From GCA-002728855 sp036340635 (lineage in GTDB: Bacteria; Bacteroidota; Bacteroidia; Flavobacteriales; Flavobacteriaceae), in the NCBI GenBank assembly GCA_036340635.1, contig JAYYYF010000019.1, positions 1 through 36,746 on the forward strand: a DNA stretch of 36,746 bases, read 5' to 3'. The position numbers and the translations under genes were made by a program. This document shows, one piece after another, positions 1 through 8,439 of this stretch (position 1 is the stretch's first letter; each line of letters begins with the position of its first letter). The notes below the pieces were generated by a model, which saw only the letters and a list, made by a program, of their open reading frames with translations, ran no database searches and had not been told where the DNA came from.

Positions 1-1346
1 GAAATGAAAAGTTTTTAGCATGGAAAATTTATTCTATCATAACAGATCATTTTACTCCAAACCCTACCCGACTCCGTGATTGGATTACTGCGCCAAAATC
101 AAACGGTTATGAAGCCTTACATATAACAGTAAATGGTCCAGGAAACAAATGGGTTGAAGTCCAAATTAGATCGGAAAAAATGCATGAAATAGCTGAAAAG
201 GGATATGCTGCTCACCATAAATATAAACATGGTGATCAAAAAGATATAGGAATAGAAAATTGGCTTGATAGATTAAAAGAAGTTTTAGAGGATAACACTG
301 GAAATGCAATTGACTTTGTCGAAGATTTCAAATTAAATTTGTATGCAGAAGAAATATTTGTTTTTACTCCAACAGGTGAATTAAGATCCCTTCCAAAATT
401 TTCTACAGCCCTTGATTTTGCTTTCAGTATTCATACTGAAGTAGGAATGAAAACAAGAGGAGCCAGAGTAAATGGAATTTTGGTTCCACTAAGTAAAATT
501 TTAAAAAGTGGTGACCAAATTGAAATAATAACTTCTGAAAATATCAAACCTACCGCTAATTGGCTTGATTTTGTTCAAACTTCAAGAGCAAGATCAAAAA
601 TTAAATCTCTTTTGAAAGAAGAAAAAAAACTTATAGCAGAAGACGGAAAAGAACTTCTAAGAAGAAAACTCAAACAATTGAAAATTGTTTTAAATGAAAA
701 GACGACAGATAGGATGTACAAATATTTTAAACTAGATAACAGCTTAGATCTTTTCTATCGTATCGGAATAGGAACCATTGAGAATAAAGATCTAAAAAGT
801 TTCGCCTCGTATTTTAACAATAGCTTTTTTAATTTTTTCAGAAGAAGTAAGAAAAATGATCATATTTCATCAAACAAAAAGAAGGATGACAAAGATGGGC
901 TTGAAAAAGTTGTTTTTGGCAAAGGGAAAGAAAATCTTTCCTATACATTATCTTCCTGCTGCAATCCAATTTCAGGAGACCCTGTTTTTGGATTTTTAAC
1001 TGTAAATGACGGATTAAAAGTCCATAAAAAAGATTGCCCCAATGCATTAACTCTGCAGTCTAATTTTGCGTATAGAATAATTTCTGCTAAATGGGTGGTT
1101 TCAAGATTTGATGAATTTACAGCTGTTTTAAAACTTTCTGGAATTGATGATCTGGGATTACTAAATGAAGTTACTAGGTTAATTTCAAATAACATGAATG
1201 TTAACATAAACAAAATAAATCTTGAGACTGAAAATGGTTTTTTTAGTGGCTTTATAAGTGTAAGTGTAAAGAACAAAAAAATTCTTGATAGGTTAACAAA
1301 AAATCTTTCCAAATTAAAAGGAATAGAAAAAGTAAAACGAGATTAA
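1..1346 (+). CDS. RelA/SpoT-family (p)ppGpp synthetase/hydrolase, C-terminal part
   Basis: The 3' part of a long RelA/SpoT homologue. The reading frame is open from base 3 and the true start lies upstream of the window. The 447 visible residues begin inside the (p)ppGpp synthetase domain, with SNGYEALH and VEVQIRS followed by MHEIAEKGYAAHHKYK. A TGS domain follows at about visible residues 118-178 (FVFTPTGELRSLP). A Cys-Cys/HKKDCPN zinc-finger-like segment lies at about 312-345 and an ACT regulatory domain at about 365-447. This order is that of long bifunctional Rel enzymes, which make and usually degrade the alarmone (p)ppGpp in the stringent response. The hydrolase (HD) domain would lie outside the window, so I cannot tell whether it is intact. 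fur and purA follow on the same strand. Confidence 0.95.
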   Translation, partial: NEKFLAWKIYSIITDHFTPNPTRLRDWITAPKSNGYEALHITVNGPGNKWVEVQIRSEKMHEIAEKGYAAHHKYKHGDQKDIGIENWLDRLKEVLEDNTGNAIDFVEDFKLNLYAEEIFVFTPTGELRSLPKFSTALDFAFSIHTEVGMKTRGARVNGILVPLSKILKSGDQIEIITSENIKPTANWLDFVQTSRARSKIKSLLKEEKKLIAEDGKELLRRKLKQLKIVLNEKTTDRMYKYFKLDNSLDLFYRIGIGTIENKDLKSFASYFNNSFFNFFRRSKKNDHISSNKKKDDKDGLEKVVFGKGKENLSYTLSSCCNPISGDPVFGFLTVNDGLKVHKKDCPNALTLQSNFAYRIISAKWVVSRFDEFTAVLKLSGIDDLGLLNEVTRLISNNMNVNINKINLETENGFFSGFISVSVKNKKILDRLTKNLSKLKGIEKVKRD

Positions 1347-1355
1347 TTTTACTTA

Positions 1356-1363
1356 TATATTTG
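1356..1363 (+). promoter_or_regulatory. Bacteroidota -7 promoter element before fur
   Basis: The sequence TATATTTG matches the Bacteroidota sigma-ABfr -7 consensus TAnnTTTG exactly. It ends 6 bases before the fur ATG at 1370, so transcription would begin at or just before the start codon. I see no convincing -33 TTTG at the expected distance. The ATG choice matters, because a TTG at 1361 lies inside the element and could not be translated from this promoter. Confidence 0.4.
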
Positions 1364-1369
1364 TATTAT

Positions 1370-1816
1370 ATGGATAATAAAAATCATAACATTGTAAAAG
1401 AAGTCTTTTCAAAATTTCTTTCTAATAAAGAACATCGAAAAACCCCTGAGCGTTTTGCTATTCTCTATGAAATTTATAATACCAAAAAACATTTTGACAT
1501 TGAATCTCTCTACATAAAAATGAAAAACAAAAATTATAGAGTTAGTAGAGCAACCTTATATAACACAATTGAATTGCTTCTAGAATGTGGGCTTGTTAGA
1601 AAACATCAATTTGGAAATAATCAAGCTCAATATGAAAAATCTTATTTTGACAGTCAACATGATCATTTAATTTATACTGACACTGGAGATGTTGATGAAT
1701 TCTGTGACCCTCGAATACAAAATATTAAAAATACAATTGAAGAAGTTTTTAATGTAGAGATACATAATCACTCACTCTACTTTTATGGTAAAAAGAAAAA
1801 AAAAGAGAAACATTAA
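1370..1816 (+). CDS. fur: Fur-family metal-responsive transcriptional regulator
   Basis: A 148-residue Fur-family repressor, about the usual size. It has an N-terminal winged helix (recognition segment VSRATLYNTIELLLECGLV, about residues 57-75) and a C-terminal metal-binding and dimerisation domain with HDH at 97-99, an EFCD segment at 110-113 and HNH at 122-124. It probably senses Fe2+ or another divalent metal and controls uptake genes. The pair of cysteines that makes the structural zinc site in E. coli Fur is replaced here by Tyr102 and Thr105. The C-terminus is a lysine run. I chose the ATG at 1370; an in-frame TTG at 1361 would add three residues but overlaps a promoter-like element. 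purA starts 6 bases after the stop, so the two are probably cotranscribed. Whether the metal is iron, zinc or manganese cannot be read from the sequence. Confidence 0.85.
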   Translation: MDNKNHNIVKEVFSKFLSNKEHRKTPERFAILYEIYNTKKHFDIESLYIKMKNKNYRVSRATLYNTIELLLECGLVRKHQFGNNQAQYEKSYFDSQHDHLIYTDTGDVDEFCDPRIQNIKNTIEEVFNVEIHNHSLYFYGKKKKKEKH

Positions 1817-1822
1817 CCTAAA

Positions 1823-3094
1823 ATGTCTGTAGATTTAATATTGGGGCTCCAATGGGGTGATGAAGGAAAAGGAAAAATTGTAGATTTTCTTACAAACTCT
1901 TATGAAATAATAGCTCGTTTCCAAGGAGGTCCAAATGCAGGACACACACTTGAATTTGATGGTATAAAACATGTCTTGCACACTATTCCTTCAGGTATTT
2001 TTCACTCAAAAGTTGACAATTTAATTGGTAATGGTGTTGTTATTGACCCTGTAATTTTTAACAAAGAAATAGAAAATCTTAAACCATTTAAAATTGATAT
2101 ATATTCCAAGCTCTTAATTTCAAAAAAAGCTCATATTATTTTACCAACTCATCGAATACTTGATGCAGCTTCAGAAATGTCGAAGGGTAAATCAAAAATA
2201 GGATCAACTCTAAGAGGTATAGGCCCCACTTACATGGATAAAACTGGAAGGAATGGGATTCGTATGGGTGACATTTTTGAAGAAAATTGGGAAATAAAGT
2301 ACAACTTACTTTGCAAAAAGCATTTAAATATTTTAAATTCTTATGACAAAAAAATTCAATATGACTTAGACCTAATGAATGAAGAGTTTTTTGAAGGTGT
2401 CAAAAAACTAAAAGAATTTAAGGTCATTAACACTCAATTTTATTTGTCTAATGCACAAAAATCTGGAAAAAAAATTCTAGCAGAAGGAGCCCAAGGTACT
2501 CTTTTAGACATTGACTTTGGAACGTACCCATATGTTACTTCATCTACAACTACTGCAGCAGGAGCTTGTACCGGGCTAGGAATAGCGCCTAAAGACATAA
2601 ATGAAGTCTATGGGATATTTAAAGCTTATACAACAAGGGTTGGGAGTGGTCCATTCCCTACAGAAATAGATGGAAAAGATGGTCAAGTTATGGCTAAAGC
2701 TGGAAATGAATTTGGATCTACTACAGGAAGAGCTAGAAGATGTGGTTGGCTTGATTTGGTAGCTCTAAAGTATGCAATTCAAATAAATGGTGTCACTCAA
2801 CTTATAATGATGAAAGGAGATGTGCTCTCAGGTTTTAATAAAATCAAGATTTGTACTTCATATAAAACTAAAAATAATTTAACAAATGAATTTCCATTTA
2901 ATATTTCTGAAAAAAAAATTCTTCCAAAATATGTTGAAATGCCAGGATGGAAAAAAGATATAAGTTTAATGACTTCTGAAAATCAGCTCCCAAAGGAGTT
3001 TATCAATTACATAAATTTTATTGAAAATGAATTAGAAACTCCAGTTAAAATAATTTCTGTAGGTCCTGACAGGAAACAAACTATTTTCAGGTAA
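1823..3094 (+). CDS. purA: Adenylosuccinate synthetase
   Basis: PurA joins IMP and aspartate using GTP to form adenylosuccinate, the first committed step from IMP to AMP. The 423 residues match the family's full length. WGDEGKGK at 11-18 carries the catalytic Asp13 and the GTP loop, and GPNAGHT ends near His41. Further family blocks are GRNGIRMGD, the TSSTTTAAGACTGLG stretch, and GSTTGRARRCGW for base and ribose recognition. The gene follows fur by 6 bases and is followed after 26 bases by the OstA-like gene on the same strand. In E. coli this enzyme is inhibited by ppGpp, which is notable because a (p)ppGpp synthetase lies just upstream. Confidence 0.97.
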   Translation: MSVDLILGLQWGDEGKGKIVDFLTNSYEIIARFQGGPNAGHTLEFDGIKHVLHTIPSGIFHSKVDNLIGNGVVIDPVIFNKEIENLKPFKIDIYSKLLISKKAHIILPTHRILDAASEMSKGKSKIGSTLRGIGPTYMDKTGRNGIRMGDIFEENWEIKYNLLCKKHLNILNSYDKKIQYDLDLMNEEFFEGVKKLKEFKVINTQFYLSNAQKSGKKILAEGAQGTLLDIDFGTYPYVTSSTTTAAGACTGLGIAPKDINEVYGIFKAYTTRVGSGPFPTEIDGKDGQVMAKAGNEFGSTTGRARRCGWLDLVALKYAIQINGVTQLIMMKGDVLSGFNKIKICTSYKTKNNLTNEFPFNISEKKILPKYVEMPGWKKDISLMTSENQLPKEFINYINFIENELETPVKIISVGPDRKQTIFR

Positions 3095-3120
3095 ATATTT
3101 TATTGAATTTATAATATATT

Positions 3121-4761
3121 ATGAAATTCATTCATAAAGCAACTCCACTAAATTTAATATTTTTCTTCGGAACTCTTCTTTTGAGCGCACAAGAAGAAGA
3201 AAAAAAAGTTATAAAAATTATACAAGCTGGGAGTTCAACGCAAAATGAAGTTAAATTTCCTGGGGCCAATATTCTTACAAAAACGGGAAGTACTCGTGTA
3301 CACCTGTTTCATGAAGGAGCTCTTATAAAGTCTGATATTTCATATTTTTATCCAAAGAAAAACTTCTTTACTGCAAAAGGAAGAATAATTTTCACACAAG
3401 GTGATTCTTTGAAAATGACCTGCGACTATATTGAATATGATGGGGAAACAAAAATGGCATTTGCACAGGGCAATGTTTTTCTTAAAAGACCTGATATGAG
3501 CTTAAATACTGATTCGCTTAGATTAGACCGATTAAATTCAAAAGCATATTATGAAACAGGGGGATTAATTCATGATCAAAAAACCAAACTAACAAGTAAA
3601 ACTGGAGTTTATTATATAGATCAAAAAAAATATCGTTTTATTGATAAGGTAAATATAGATGATCCTGAATATACCTTGCAATCTAGACAATTAGATTATT
3701 TCACTGAACTAAACAAAGCCTTTTTTAAAGGGAAAACAAAAATAGTTGGGGAAGATTATACAGTTTTATGTGGAAAAGGAAACTATGACACAGAATTACA
3801 AAAAGGAAGTTTTCAAAAAAACGCTGTAATATTTTATGATAACAAAGAAATTGAAGGAGATAGTCTCTTTTTTGAAAAAGAAAAAAATTATGCTTCAGCA
3901 ACTAATAATGTTAAAATAACTGACACCATTAATAAGTCAGTTATAAATGGTCACTTCGGTGAAATCTATAAATCAAAGGACTCTGCCATCATAACGCGTA
4001 AAGCAATTTCCATGAACATTCTTGACAAAGATTCACTATATATTCATGCTGATACTCTAATCGCTTTAGGAGATGAAAAACATAGAAGAATAAAAGCTTT
4101 TTATGATGTCAGAATATTTAAATCCGATATACGAGGTAAGTCTGACTCACTCATTTATAATGAAGGAAATGGAATCATTAAACTTTTTAAAAAACCCTTG
4201 ACCAAAAAACAAATTAGAACTTATACAAAAAGTGAAAAGAATCAAAAAAATCCAGTTCTTTGGTTTGGCGAAAATCAAATGTCTGGAGACGAAATCTTTC
4301 TAATCTCAAATCTCAAAACGAAAAAACTTGATTCACTTAAAATTATTAAAAATGTGATGGTTATAGAAAAAGATTCTATAAGTAAAGAAGGATTTAATCA
4401 GATTAAAGGAGGTCTTCTCAATGGTTCTTTTTTTGAGGGTAAACTAAAAGATATTGAAATTAAAAAAAATATTGATGTCATATATTACATGTATTCAGAG
4501 GAAAACAATGAATTAATTGGTATAAATAAAACTACCTGTAGTAATTTGACAATGCAGCTCTCTGAAAATGAAATTAAAGACATTTCTTTTTTTGTAGAAC
4601 CATCAGGTAAAGTTTATCCAGACAAGGATTTGCCTTTGAATGAAAGAAAATTAGATGGTTTTATTTGGAGAAATAAAGAAAAACCAAAAACTCTAAATGA
4701 TTTATTTAGCAAAGAAGATTTAAACCTAAGTCTTCCAAAAATAGATGGGATTGAAGAATAA
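3121..4761 (+). CDS. OstA/LptA-like envelope protein
   Basis: A 546-residue exported protein with an N-terminal signal peptide (hydrophobic stretch about residues 11-22, ending SAQ). The body is repetitive beta structure of the OstA/LptA type: successive segments such as FTAKGRIIFTQGDSLKM, AFAQGNVFLKRP and AFFKGKTKIVGEDYTV, in which a transformed or ungated quantity is layered in beta jelly-roll strands. LptA and the N-terminal domain of LptD use this fold to bridge lipopolysaccharide across the periplasm. No outer-membrane barrel domain of the LptD kind is visible, so this is the soluble OstA-like protein common in Bacteroidota. A role in lipopolysaccharide transport is inferred from the family. 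It sits 26 bases after purA and 31 bases before the aminotransferase. Confidence 0.8.
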   Translation: MKFIHKATPLNLIFFFGTLLLSAQEEEKKVIKIIQAGSSTQNEVKFPGANILTKTGSTRVHLFHEGALIKSDISYFYPKKNFFTAKGRIIFTQGDSLKMTCDYIEYDGETKMAFAQGNVFLKRPDMSLNTDSLRLDRLNSKAYYETGGLIHDQKTKLTSKTGVYYIDQKKYRFIDKVNIDDPEYTLQSRQLDYFTELNKAFFKGKTKIVGEDYTVLCGKGNYDTELQKGSFQKNAVIFYDNKEIEGDSLFFEKEKNYASATNNVKITDTINKSVINGHFGEIYKSKDSAIITRKAISMNILDKDSLYIHADTLIALGDEKHRRIKAFYDVRIFKSDIRGKSDSLIYNEGNGIIKLFKKPLTKKQIRTYTKSEKNQKNPVLWFGENQMSGDEIFLISNLKTKKLDSLKIIKNVMVIEKDSISKEGFNQIKGGLLNGSFFEGKLKDIEIKKNIDVIYYMYSEENNELIGINKTTCSNLTMQLSENEIKDISFFVEPSGKVYPDKDLPLNERKLDGFIWRNKEKPKTLNDLFSKEDLNLSLPKIDGIEE

Positions 4762-4792
4762 ATAAAATCAATACTTCAAAGAACAAAAAATT

Positions 4793-5968
4793 TTGCGGGA
4801 ATTTTTTTTAAAATATCAGGCCAAAACAAATCCCAATCCTTTAGGACTTGAAATTCAATATGCAAAGGGAAATTACTTATATGACAATAAAAATAAGGCT
4901 TATCTAGATTTTATTGCCGGGGTTTCTGTTTGTAATCTTGGGCATTGCCATCCTAAAGTGATAAATGCAATTGAAAATCAAATTAAAAAACATTTACATG
5001 TAATGGTTTATGGAGAATTTATTCAAAAAACACCAGGATTACTCGCAAAAGAATTAATAACCATTCTTCCCAAAAACCACGAAGTTTTATACCTAACAAA
5101 TTCTGGAACTGAAGCTGTTGAGGGAGCTATTAAACTTGCAAAAAAAGTAACCAAAAGACACGAAATTATTTCCGCAAAAAAGTCCTATCATGGAAGCACA
5201 CAAGGATCGTTAAGTATTTTAAGTGTAGGATCTCAAAAAAAAGGATACAGGCCATTAATTCCTTTTTCAAAATTTATTGAATACAATAATGAAGAAGACT
5301 TAAAGAAAATAACTGAAAAAACTGCTGCAGTTATATTAGAAACAATTCAGGGGGGAGCAGGGTTTATACTTCCAAAAAACGATTATCTTAAAAAGGTAAA
5401 ATCTCAATGTGAAAAAGTTGGTGCTTTACTTGTTTTGGATGAAATTCAAACCGGATTTGGGAGAACTGGAAAGTTTTTCGGTTTTGAATTATTTAATGTA
5501 ACCCCTGATATTATAGTTATGGGTAAAGCAATGGGTGGAGGATTACCTATAGGAGGATTCACTTCAACCTCAAAATTTATGGGGAAGTTTGAAAATAATC
5601 CTAAATTAGGACATATAACAACATTTGGTGGGAATCCATTAACAGCAGCTGCAGGAGTAGCAACAATTAGAGAAATTAATGAATCAGACTTAATGTCTAA
5701 AATAGCTGAAAAAGAAAAGATTTTCAGAAAAAATTTAATCCACCCAAAAATTTTAAGAATTCAAGGAACTGGTTTGATGTTAGCACCAATTCTAAAAAAT
5801 AAAGAGCTAGCAGCCAAATTAATTCATAAATGTTTATCCAAAGGTCTATTACTGTTTTGGCTTCTATGGGAAAAAAAGGCAATTCGCATATCTCCCCCTT
5901 TAACAATTTCAAAAAAAGAAATAATTAATGGATGTAAAATTATCTGCGAATCACTGGACGAAATATAA
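4793..5968 (+). CDS. Class III PLP-dependent aminotransferase
   Basis: A 391-residue fold-type I, class III aminotransferase of the acetylornithine/ornithine/4-aminobutyrate group. Recognisable parts are the substrate-side GVSVCNLGHCHP, the phosphate-binding NSGTEAVEGAIKLA, the cofactor Asp in VLDEIQTGFGRTG, and the Schiff-base lysine Lys245 in MGKAMGGGLPIGG. The start is a TTG: the N-terminus it gives (MREFFLKYQAKT) has the form usual in flavobacterial homologues, and the next Met is deep inside the domain. The substrate cannot be fixed by sequence alone. Acetylornithine or succinyl-diaminopimelate are possible, the latter because dapD and lysA are nearby. It lies between the OstA-like and TPR genes on the same strand. 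Confidence 0.85.
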   Translation: MREFFLKYQAKTNPNPLGLEIQYAKGNYLYDNKNKAYLDFIAGVSVCNLGHCHPKVINAIENQIKKHLHVMVYGEFIQKTPGLLAKELITILPKNHEVLYLTNSGTEAVEGAIKLAKKVTKRHEIISAKKSYHGSTQGSLSILSVGSQKKGYRPLIPFSKFIEYNNEEDLKKITEKTAAVILETIQGGAGFILPKNDYLKKVKSQCEKVGALLVLDEIQTGFGRTGKFFGFELFNVTPDIIVMGKAMGGGLPIGGFTSTSKFMGKFENNPKLGHITTFGGNPLTAAAGVATIREINESDLMSKIAEKEKIFRKNLIHPKILRIQGTGLMLAPILKNKELAAKLIHKCLSKGLLLFWLLWEKKAIRISPPLTISKKEIINGCKIICESLDEI

Positions 5969-6055
5969 CTGTTAATTATTTTGTTGAAAATAATATTGTC
6001 CAGCAACTAATCAAGATAATATCTTATCTATTTTTAAATAGTAATAAATTTTCTA

Positions 6056-7423
6056 TTGAATAGTTTCTTCCAAGAAAAAAATCCTTCTATAAAAAGGTTT
6101 GAGCAAATGCTTAAAACAAACAAAGTTCTTTTCTTTGATGGTTTAGAATTTGAAAGCATCATTCTTCATTACATTGATCTTGGAAAGTTTAATCTTGCAA
6201 AAAAAGCTTTAGCAATGGGTATGGATCAACACCCAAAAAATATTGAGCTAATGCTTTTGAAAACTGAAATATTACTTTATGAAGGCGCGTATAAAGATGC
6301 AGAAGAATTATTAGTTGAAATTGAAATTTTATCTCCTGAAAACGAAGAAATTTACGTTCAAAGAGCAAGCATTTATTCAAAAAAGAAAAAACATTTACTA
6401 GCTATAAATTTATTATGTAAAGCTCTAACAGTAACTGAAGATCCTGCTGAAATATATAATTTAATCGGTAGTGAATACCTTTTTATGAACAATTTTAAGA
6501 AAGCAAAAGGGTACTTTATGAAATGTATGGATAAGAATCAAGATGATTATCAATCGCTATACAATCTTCTCTATTGCTATGAAAAACTTAAACAAAAAAA
6601 AGAGGCCATAGTTTTTCTAAGAAAATTTATTGATTCAGATCCATATAATGAAATTGCCTGGCATCAATTAGGAAAACTATATATGAAATCAAATGATTTT
6701 AAAAAAGCAATGTCTTCTTTTGATTTCTCAATAATAAGTAATGAAACATATAGTAGTGCTTATATTGAAAAAGGAAAACTACTTGAAAAAATTGGCCGTA
6801 CTAATGAGGCAATTCAAAACTATGAAATGTCCTCAAAAATAAATAATCCAAATGCTTTTATTAGTCATCGAATTGGACTTTGTCATTTAAAACTTGGGAA
6901 TTATAAATTGGCTGTCAAATATTTTAAAGAGTCCATTCATTTAGAGCCAAATCATGAAAAAAGCTGGATTGATTTGATAAGTATTTTTCAAAAAAATAAA
7001 GAACTATTAAAATCACAGTTCTACGTTAAAAAATCTTTGGAAGTAAATGGGGATAGTATTGAATTATGGAAAAAAAGTGCAGAAATTAATTTTAAAATAA
7101 AATTTTATGAAGAAGTTTGCAATGCATGTAAAAATATCGATTCCCTAGGAACCCATAGTCTAAAAACATGGAAATTCTGGTTCGATGCAATGATTTATCT
7201 AAAAAATTGGGATGAAGCTTATAAAATAGGTTTAAAAGCAACTAAATCTTTTCCCAATAACTCATCACTCCTTCTAAGAATGGCAGGGTGTAAAATAAGA
7301 CTAGGTAAAAAAGAAGAAGGACATAATCTTCTTAGAGATACAATTAAGAGGAATGGAATTACAAATCGAATTAAAAAAAAGATAAAAACTTTTTTTCCAG
7401 AACTTTTAAACTTTATTTCGTAA
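6056..7423 (+). CDS. Tetratricopeptide repeat protein
   Basis: A 455-residue protein made almost wholly of tetratricopeptide (TPR) helical pairs. Clear units include AWHQLGKLYMKSNDFKKAMS, AYIEKGKLLEKIGRTNEAIQ and SHRIGLCHLKLGNYKLAVK. TPR arrays are scaffolds for protein-protein contact; no enzymatic domain, signal peptide or membrane segment is visible, so it is probably cytoplasmic. The start is a TTG, giving an N-terminus (RFEQML and FFDGLEFE) like that of a TPR protein conserved in Flavobacteriia. It is preceded by 87 bases with only weak AT-rich inverted repeats, and followed by the DUF368 pair. The precise role is unknown. Confidence 0.85.
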   Translation: MNSFFQEKNPSIKRFEQMLKTNKVLFFDGLEFESIILHYIDLGKFNLAKKALAMGMDQHPKNIELMLLKTEILLYEGAYKDAEELLVEIEILSPENEEIYVQRASIYSKKKKHLLAINLLCKALTVTEDPAEIYNLIGSEYLFMNNFKKAKGYFMKCMDKNQDDYQSLYNLLYCYEKLKQKKEAIVFLRKFIDSDPYNEIAWHQLGKLYMKSNDFKKAMSSFDFSIISNETYSSAYIEKGKLLEKIGRTNEAIQNYEMSSKINNPNAFISHRIGLCHLKLGNYKLAVKYFKESIHLEPNHEKSWIDLISIFQKNKELLKSQFYVKKSLEVNGDSIELWKKSAEINFKIKFYEEVCNACKNIDSLGTHSLKTWKFWFDAMIYLKNWDEAYKIGLKATKSFPNNSSLLLRMAGCKIRLGKKEEGHNLLRDTIKRNGITNRIKKKIKTFFPELLNFIS

Positions 7424-7460
7424 ATGTCTTTATTATTATAATTTACATATAGAACTTTTA

Positions 7461-7468
7461 TACTTTTG
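7461..7468 (+). promoter_or_regulatory. Candidate -7 promoter element before the DUF368 pair
   Basis: TACTTTTG matches the Bacteroidota -7 consensus TAnnTTTG. It ends 23 bases before the TTG start at 7492, giving a predicted leader of about 20 bases. No clear -33 TTTG is present. It would drive the DUF368-DUF368-aroE unit independently of the TPR gene. Confidence 0.35.
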
Positions 7469-7491
7469 TTTTAAAGCTATATCTAAATCTA

Positions 7492-8439
7492 TTGAAAAAT
7501 AAAACAATTCTTCTTTATGCCAAAGGAATGCTAATGGGAATAGCAGATTTGATACCTGGCATTTCTGGAGGCACAATAGCCTTAATAACTGGAATATATA
7601 AAGATCTAATAGATTCAATTGATAAATTAAATTATAGGAATCTAATTCTAATTAGAAAAGGCGAAATAAAAAGGTTTTGGAACAACATAAACGGAAATTT
7701 TTTATCAACCATTTTTTTTGGAATCATTTCAAGTATTCTTGTTTTTTCTTATTTGATAGATTGGCTAATTGAAAATCACCCTATCCAATTATGGTCTTTT
7801 TTCTTTGGAGTATTAATAACAAGCATTTTTTTTCTTAAAAAATTAGTATTTAAATGGAATCTAATTAGTTTAATTTTCTTAATGATTGGAGTTATAATAT
7901 CTTATCAATTGACGAAACTTCCAGTAAGAAATAATGACATAACTTTATTTTATTTATTTTTTTGTGGAATAGCTGGTTCTATTGCAATGATTTTACCAGG
8001 AATTTCTGGAGCTTACATTTTTTTGATTTTAGGTGTATACCAAACACTTTTAAGTTCAATAAAAATGGCTACAAAAATTTGGACATCTTTTAAATGGGAG
8101 GTTTTTTATGAAACATTCTTTATACTTGCCATAACTGCTTTAGGTTTCATAATTGGACTCAGAATTTTTGCAACTATTTTAAAAAAACTTATTGAAAAAA
8201 ATAATGATAAAACAATGTCTATACTTATTGGTCTAATGATTGGTAGTATTCAAAAAATTTGGCCATGGCAAGAATCAGTTAGCATGAAAATAGAAAATAA
8301 TAATTTTTATTACTCAAAACCCGTGCTACCACAAAATTATGAAGGCGATCCAAAAATATTAATTTCATTTGGGATTTTACTCACGGCTGTATTCCTAACT
8401 ATGTTACTAGGATCAAAAAATGTAACCCATAATAAATGA
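7492..8439 (+). CDS. DUF368 membrane protein, first copy (candidate undecaprenyl-phosphate translocase)
   Basis: A 315-residue polytopic inner-membrane protein of the DUF368 family, members of which (PopT) have been shown to return the lipid carrier undecaprenyl phosphate across the membrane for reuse in wall and O-antigen synthesis. Both halves of the internal repeat carry the family signature: PGISGG at 22-27 and PGISG at 169-173, each starting a hydrophobic helix. A WPW motif near residue 260 follows IGLMIGSIQKI. The TTG start is chosen because it gives the usual short N-terminus before the first signature helix; the first internal ATG would cut into it. The stop overlaps the start of a second DUF368 gene (ATGA), implying translational coupling. 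The transport role is inferred from the family. Confidence 0.85.
   Translation: MKNKTILLYAKGMLMGIADLIPGISGGTIALITGIYKDLIDSIDKLNYRNLILIRKGEIKRFWNNINGNFLSTIFFGIISSILVFSYLIDWLIENHPIQLWSFFFGVLITSIFFLKKLVFKWNLISLIFLMIGVIISYQLTKLPVRNNDITLFYLFFCGIAGSIAMILPGISGAYIFLILGVYQTLLSSIKMATKIWTSFKWEVFYETFFILAITALGFIIGLRIFATILKKLIEKNNDKTMSILIGLMIGSIQKIWPWQESVSMKIENNNFYYSKPVLPQNYEGDPKILISFGILLTAVFLTMLLGSKNVTHNK

Noticed and set aside
941..1312. 123-codon open frame on the minus strand inside the rel gene
   Set aside because: It lies wholly inside a well-supported coding region, has no family resemblance, and reflects the AT-rich complement of the ACT domain.
6014..6035. AT-only hairpin AGATAA/TTATCT followed by a short T-run between the aminotransferase and TPR genes
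   Set aside because: The stem is six A-T/G-C pairs with one G-C only, and the T-run is five bases. Such structures are common by chance in this composition.
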